NCBI GenBank assembly: GCA_027924585.1
Contig: BSBM01000824.1
Coordinates: 764,501-828,500, forward strand
Direction: 5' to 3'
DNA: 64,000 nucleotides
DNA from: Larix kaempferi
Lineage: Eukaryota; Streptophyta; Pinopsida; Pinales; Pinaceae
Shown here: in pieces, positions 59,441-64,000 of the stretch
Numbering within the stretch: position 1 is the first letter of the stretch
Layout of the letters: each line of letters opens with the position of its first letter
Made by a program: the position numbers and the translations under genes
Notes under the pieces: generated by a model
Databases searched by the model: none
Seen by the model: only the letters and a program-made list of their open reading frames with translations
Told to the model about the DNA's origin: nothing

Positions 59441-60867
59441 GGGGAGATCCTGCCACTGCCCAATCCATTTGAAGTTGCCTTGAACCAACCGAGTTCACTG
59501 GCACATAGGAGAAACCGTCTCAATTAAAGAAAATCCCAGCCACAGCCGCTAGAAGAGAGACCCCAGCCACAGTCGTGATGTGTTGAAGAGACCCGTCGTT
59601 TAATTTGAGAGAACTCTCTAATTTGAGAGAGCCATCTGTTGGGGCCACCTATCGAAACCTATTGTCGATCGAGTGAGGAGACCAAATGTGCAGAGGGGAG
59701 GCCGAACCCTTGAGGATGGGCCGCGACTTGTGGACGCGCCCACACAGTAGATGATAGCCGGGCTAAGAATTTAAGAGGGGGTCAAAGAGAGGAACCATCG
59801 TGAAGGCCAGTGGTGAAGGCCGTGAATATTTGTGGAAGGCTGAGACTATTGTGTAAAAGAGCCCGTGATCAGAAGGAGCTGCTTAGTGTGAGAGCCGCTC
59901 ATCTTTGTGAAGAAAAGAGCCACCGGCTGTGAGTTTAAAGAACCGTCTGCAGCAGCTGGAAAATGCAAAAAAAAATGTATTTGTTACTTTTGAAAGCAAA
60001 CCGCCCACTACAGGGTTGTCGTTGATTTGGTTGAAGACTTCAACTACTGCTTCGTACAGCTGGTCATCCAATCGGAGTCGAACCCACCACCTCTGGATGA
60101 AAGATGGCGAGGAAATATTGAGGGGCAGAAGGCCCTCGGCATAGGAAAGAAGAAACTGTTTCATATTAGAACGGAAGGGCCTGGCAAGGGTTCGATCCCC
60201 AGTGGGACAAGCACTGGTGCCGCAGATGTGATCATCCTGGTGATATTGAACTGTGTTCTGTAGAATCTCTGATACTCCATGGAGGGAATTCGTAGATGAG
60301 TTGCAAGAAGATTTCCTATCACTGTGATAAAATAGCTGATCATTCCTATCATGGTCGCTGGATGGCATTAGAATGCGCATTGAATTCCAATCAGTAATTT
60401 CTGTGTCAAAGGTTGAGGGGGAGTCCTCTATCAAGGACGATATGTTCCTATGCTGGTTCCCGTAATCAGTACTAATAGCCATGAAGCCATCTTAATGCAT
60501 CGGATTGAAGGAGTTGATCTGTTGAAATGGAAGAAAATGGCCTCGATGGATGTGACCTCAGCGGGTTGTTATGTGTGTCCAAGAGCTTTAGAATTTGGGA
60601 TAGCTACCACGAGTACTGATCAGCACTGCCAGCAGAGACATGATGAGTAATATTCACATAGTCTCTGGCCAGTCTGCGTAATTGAGCTTCAACCAATGCA
60701 CTATTCAAACGCACAGCTACAGCAGTCGCCTATTCGAATCCCACAGGCTTGACTTTTGCAAGGGTTTTTGAGTAACTCAGGGTTTCTCCTTTGAAAAAGA
60801 GAACCTGTTGAATTCTGGTGACCACTGATTGTGTGCAACCCCCAACCTGAATAGAAGAAGAGAAGAA
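59441..60867 (+). other. C4 leader, contains RNA polymerase III B-box-like words
   Basis: No credible coding frame on the element strand. A 199-codon frame on the minus strand (59883-60482) has no recognised motif. Three words fit the B-box consensus of tRNA-derived promoters: GGTTCGACTCC on the minus strand (60074-60084), ggttcgatcc (60189-60198) and attcgaatcc (60732-60741). SINE-like pieces could have been included in the leader. No complete tRNA was found. Confidence 0.5.
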
Positions 60868-63603
60868 ATGGGTTACAAAATGAGACTCAGGGAGATTAAA
60901 AGAAGAAATACAAGGGCAGAAGTGAAAGCCGAGGCATGGTTAGAGGCACAGAGGGTTCTTTGTGAAGAAAAGATGGATGACGAACGCGCAAGAAAAAGTG
61001 TCGATAAGGAGGTCGCTGCTGAGGATAATTGGAGCAGCAGAGTTCTCCTCGTACGCCCAAATTTTTCAGGTAAAAATTATGAATTTTGGGCTATTAAGAT
61101 GAGAAGTTTTCTTAGAGTAGAGGATTTGTGGTGTTTAGTTCAAAATGAATGTGTGTATCCACTAGATGTAGAGGCTTTTGAAGCCCTGACCGAAGACCAA
61201 AAATTGCAGAAGCATGAATTGGCTTTGTATTTCATTCAACAAGCCTTGGATGAAAATATGTCTTTGAAGGTAGCAACAGCTAAAACAGCTAAGGAACCCC
61301 AAGAAACTTTAAAACATGAATTTGAAGTAAAGGGAAGTGACATGTGCAAGCAGCCAACAATGTCACAGCATGTTGAAGAAGTAGCAATTGAGAATCCTGC
61401 AGTTGAAGCAGAAGACAGCCAAGCTGTTAGTGAATCCCACGGTGTAGAGGCACTTGTGGATGAATATGAAGATGGAACTGCTATTGCAGCAATAGAAACT
61501 CTAGCCATAGAAGCTGTTGAGAAATTCGGTGAACCCCACACAGTTGTGGATAATGAAGTTGAAGAACCTGCTATACCAGCAGAAGCACTTTCGCATGAAA
61601 TGGTTGAGGACTCTGTCAGCCAAGTAGAGCTTGATAAATTTGAGAATAGTAAAGCCCACTGTGCAAAGCCACAAGTGGATGAAGATAACAAAGATGATGT
61701 TGAAGAGGAAGCTGCCATAGCAGCAACAAAAAATGATGAATTAGCAACTCAAGCAGTTGCAGGACAGCCAGTAGAGGCTGAATGTGAGGAAGAAAATGAG
61801 CTCATGAAGAGCATGCCCATGAGGGCAGAAGTTTTTCTTAACAGGTTAGAAGTTTGTGCATGTGCAGGTGCATATAGAAATCAGCCTGCAATTGAGCAAA
61901 ATGTAAATGAAAATGATGATGAGATCATTCAAGAGTTTCTAAATAATGTGGACAATGTGACGTTCTTATTTGAAGCAGAAAATGGAAAAGAAGGCAGCAT
62001 TGGAGCTGATAAGTATAATGAAGACCATGAAGATTTGAAATTTATTGAAGAGTGGCTAGCAAAGCCCAAGTACGATGAAGACTGCACTTTCATTGCAAAA
62101 TCTGACAAAACATTTCCAGTTTGCATAGAAATTGCCGACATGATTGTTCAACATGAATGCAAGGACTTCATTACTGATTTTGATGCTGATTTGAAGCTCA
62201 TTGAAGAATGGCTCGAAAAGCCAAACTATGTTGAACTGAACTGCACTGATGTTGTAGCCGTTAGAAGTTTAGCTGAAGGCAGCATTGAGGTAGCAAAGAA
62301 AAGGAGGAAGTCCGAAGCTTCTTCGGCAGAAAAAGAAGCTAGTAAGGAAGAGGAAATGCAAGATGTAGACTGTGATGAGGATTTAAAAAAGGAAGAGTTG
62401 ACTACCCCACATGCCGATGAAGACGATAGTGTCAAAAAGGGTGAACAGGAAGAAGTGAAACAAGAGGAAAAGGAAATAAAGCTCGATGACACGCTCGAGG
62501 GATCTAAAGCTGAAGATGTACAAATGCAGGAGGCATGTGAGAGTATTGAACTCTTGCCTGTGCAGAAACATGCCAGAATCAAAGGCCATATGCTTATTTT
62601 GATAGACTTGGATGGCTCCAAGGAAGTAATTGAACTTGCAGGGTGTCATGTCACAGCAGTGTCTGGTGGAGAACAATCTTCAGGAAAGTGGGCAAGAAAG
62701 TATCCAATTAAGCTGGAAAACCAGAATCGTGTCCTTGGTTATGAAAGCAGAGTTTATTTTATATATCTTGAAACTGCTTGGGAAAAGGAAGCGTGGTGCA
62801 AAGCACTTCGCCTTGCTTCAAGGACTGAAAAAGGAGGATCTGGTCCAGGAGGAGCAGATTGGTATTGGAGGTTGAAGAAAGAATTTGAACAGTATTTTTT
62901 ATGGCTGAATGAAGGTTATCCTTTGTTGCTAAAGTCAAATTCTGTCATTAGCAATCAAAGAGACAAAAAGGACAAAGATGATACAGCTTCCTCAAAGGTA
63001 GCATCGGTCGAAGTGCCATTGTTTGTGACATTCCACTTTATAAATGCCTATGAAGTCAATGGAAAGGATGGGAAGCCCATCTCAGTCATAGCCGATTGTT
63101 GTGAGCATTATGCCGATACCACCATCCTAAATAAACTCAGGCTTCACGACTTAAGATCCTTCTCTGGTCAAGATGTTCTTCCGGACGCAAGAGTTGGACG
63201 ATTCATCCTACCCCTCGACGACAGTCCAAGAGGAGAACTAGTTGCTGCCTTGCCTCCAGAAGAACATGGCAAAGGGATGGACATGTGCAGCATCAATCCA
63301 CAGTACTCAGGGAAGAAATATCGTTATGCATATGCCTGGGGAGCCCAACGACCCTGCAACTTTCCAAACACCTTAACCAAGACTGATTTGAAAGAGAAAA
63401 AAGCAAAAAACTGGTACGAGGAAGGAGGCATTCCGTCGGAGCCCTTCTTTGTTGCTAGACCGGGGGCCGAGGCTGATATTGAGTATTTTGGTGGTGCAAT
63501 TATTGATATTGAAACAAGATTGAATGTCTCTAAAGCAGGTTTCCAGGAAAGACTAACCACTACTGGCATTGAATCTCAAATAACTGGGGAGGTGACAACA
63601 TGA
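60868..63603 (+). CDS. C4 chimeric ORF: copia Gag-like, acidic region, SMP-LTD/TEX2-like PH part, CCD8-like piece
   Basis: The first ATG of the frame is 60868, giving 911 codons. In order: a copia Gag-like domain (61027-61320; LVRPNFSGKNYEFWAIKM); an acidic Glu/Ala-rich region (61330-62560) holding two near copies of DLKFIEEWLAKPKY (62032-62073, 62188-62229); a PH-like part of the plant SMP-LTD (DUF2404/TEX2-like) family (62565-62825; HMLILIDLDGSKE, YFIYLETAWEKEAWCKALRLAS); then at about 63005-63474 a carotenoid cleavage dioxygenase piece closest to CCD8 (VTFHFINAYE, VIADCCEHYADTT, DVLPDARVGRF, NFPNTLTKTDL). At 63475 it returns to the SMP protein (DIEYFGGAIIDIETRL). It is intronless. Only about 155 residues of a CCD of over 500 are present, with one metal-site His visible, so enzyme activity is not expected. 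Expression is unknown. Confidence 0.85.
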   Translation: MGYKMRLREIKRRNTRAEVKAEAWLEAQRVLCEEKMDDERARKSVDKEVAAEDNWSSRVLLVRPNFSGKNYEFWAIKMRSFLRVEDLWCLVQNECVYPLDVEAFEALTEDQKLQKHELALYFIQQALDENMSLKVATAKTAKEPQETLKHEFEVKGSDMCKQPTMSQHVEEVAIENPAVEAEDSQAVSESHGVEALVDEYEDGTAIAAIETLAIEAVEKFGEPHTVVDNEVEEPAIPAEALSHEMVEDSVSQVELDKFENSKAHCAKPQVDEDNKDDVEEEAAIAATKNDELATQAVAGQPVEAECEEENELMKSMPMRAEVFLNRLEVCACAGAYRNQPAIEQNVNENDDEIIQEFLNNVDNVTFLFEAENGKEGSIGADKYNEDHEDLKFIEEWLAKPKYDEDCTFIAKSDKTFPVCIEIADMIVQHECKDFITDFDADLKLIEEWLEKPNYVELNCTDVVAVRSLAEGSIEVAKKRRKSEASSAEKEASKEEEMQDVDCDEDLKKEELTTPHADEDDSVKKGEQEEVKQEEKEIKLDDTLEGSKAEDVQMQEACESIELLPVQKHARIKGHMLILIDLDGSKEVIELAGCHVTAVSGGEQSSGKWARKYPIKLENQNRVLGYESRVYFIYLETAWEKEAWCKALRLASRTEKGGSGPGGADWYWRLKKEFEQYFLWLNEGYPLLLKSNSVISNQRDKKDKDDTASSKVASVEVPLFVTFHFINAYEVNGKDGKPISVIADCCEHYADTTILNKLRLHDLRSFSGQDVLPDARVGRFILPLDDSPRGELVAALPPEEHGKGMDMCSINPQYSGKKYRYAYAWGAQRPCNFPNTLTKTDLKEKKAKNWYEEGGIPSEPFFVARPGAEADIEYFGGAIIDIETRLNVSKAGFQERLTTTGIESQITGEVTT

Positions 63604-63900
63604 CTTTTGAACAAGGACTTTGAAGAACAATTGAGGATGGTTAGAGATTCTGTAGAGAAAAGTGATCGAGGAGACACTTCAGGGCGTGATATGGGTGGCT
63701 GTAATGTGCTTGTCAGAGCCATACAAAGATACAAAGGGAGGCCATACTCAGCAAACAAAAGGCTTGAAGAAAGAATGAAGAAGAAAGTGAAGAAGAACGC
63801 CGAGTTCAAAGTCTGGAGCAAGCGAAAGAAAAAGAAGCTGCTGCATCAGCATGCAGCAGACAAGAATGGTAAGATAATTTTGAGTTTTGACATGAACTAA
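63604..63900 (+). pseudogene. Continuation of the C4 chimeric frame after a TGA
   Basis: The same frame stays open for 98 codons after the TGA at 63601-63603, beginning LLNKDFEEQLRMVRDSVEKS. The first part plausibly continues the SMP protein. The last 60 residues (RLEERMKKKVKKNAEFKVW) are very Lys-rich and of unknown origin. It ends at the TAA 63898-63900. The TGA is probably a point mutation. Confidence 0.6.
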
Positions 63901-64000
63901 TGTAAGCCTAGCTGAGACTTAGACCAGCAGGCGTTAATGTTTCAATGTTTTTTTTGTTTTGTTGAAAGCCCATGAAGGCACTGTATGTATGTGTTAGATG
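63901..64000 (+). other. C4 sequence after the ORF, window end
   Basis: Short untranslated-looking sequence with a t-rich run. No PPT or LTR start is reached. Confidence 0.5.

Larger units (their letters stand above)
59117..64000 (+). mobile_element. C4: copia-like element carrying captured host gene pieces (right end outside window)
   Basis: A 312-bp LTR (59117-59428) is followed by a Met-tRNA PBS, a leader of about 1.4 kb, and one long ORF that begins with a copia Gag-like domain and continues into host-derived protein sequence. No protease, integrase or RT is seen up to the window end. The left boundary is supported by the R1 repeat: copy A continues past this point without the insertion. 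The left flank acttt is the probable target duplication; the partner and the 3' LTR should lie beyond 64000. Confidence 0.8.

Noticed and set aside
59883-60482. Minus-strand frame of 199 codons in the C4 leader
   Set aside because: No motif recognised; it is antisense to the element and overlaps B-box-like words. Kept as non-coding, though a captured antisense gene piece cannot be excluded.
60829-60867. Upstream start for the C4 ORF at a TTG codon
   Set aside because: A TTG start is unlikely in a plant nuclear mRNA; the first ATG at 60868 is preferred.
61236-62621. Ser-rich minus-strand frames of 160 and 131 codons
   Set aside because: Antisense shadows of the acidic region of the C4 ORF.
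63005-63474. Functional CCD8 gene
   Set aside because: Only about 155 residues are present, within another protein and without most metal-binding His residues, so it is a fragment.

Overview
This is nuclear DNA from a seed plant with a large, repeat-dominated genome. A gymnosperm is plausible, but that is inference. I see no rRNA, tRNA, organellar or bacterial genes. Almost everything recognisable is a retrotransposon or a repeat broken by one. Host-type coding sequence is limited to an eroded two-finger zinc-finger-like gene on the minus strand (16104-17972) and to host gene pieces captured inside a retroelement at the right end.

Layout. (1) 1-2030: AT-rich DNA with a 187-bp tandem duplication, then the left half of a dispersed repeat (R1). 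(2) 2031-14643: a decayed Ty3/gypsy chromovirus (G1) with LTRs of about 3.2 kb, inserted in R1; a 5'-truncated LINE with RNase H sits inside its 3' LTR. (3) 14649-23668: the rest of R1, the zinc-finger-like gene remnant and several kb without recognisable genes. (4) 23669-50859: one Ty1/copia-type element (C1, 605-bp LTRs) swollen to 27 kb by two later insertions. These are C2 (25246-31880, minus strand, a related copia element with TSD ttcag) and E3 (34073-47430, minus strand, a Tat/Athila-like gypsy element with LTRs of about 4.6 kb and TSD gtacc). (5) 50860-59116: repeat DNA, including an uninterrupted relative of the C1 target, a 36-bp minisatellite and a second R1 copy. (6) 59117 to the window end: the 5' part of a copia-like element (C4) inserted in that R1 copy.

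Two elements stand out. E3 has two long uninterrupted ORFs overlapping by 8 nt: a Gag of 494 aa, and a 669-aa protein with a protease-like domain, a long acidic linker and a C-terminal module resembling the integrase GPY/F region. It has no reverse transcriptase, RNase H or integrase core, so it looks like a protein-coding but non-autonomous element that must borrow pol enzymes. C4 carries one intronless reading frame joining a copia Gag-like start, an acidic repeat region, a PH-like region of a plant SMP-LTD/TEX2-like lipid-transfer protein, a carotenoid cleavage dioxygenase piece (CCD8-like), and then more of the SMP protein. This looks like retrotransposon capture of two host mRNAs with template switching.

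C1 and C2 share an unusual plan: a multi-kb non-coding leader, only the C-terminal part of pol, and a block of tandem repeats between pol and the 3' LTR. The repeat copies give pre-insertion sites for several insertions (R1 for G1 and C4, R2 for C1, the G1 5' LTR for the LINE), so the order of events can be read from the window itself. All similarities were judged by eye from the sequence; no database search was run.
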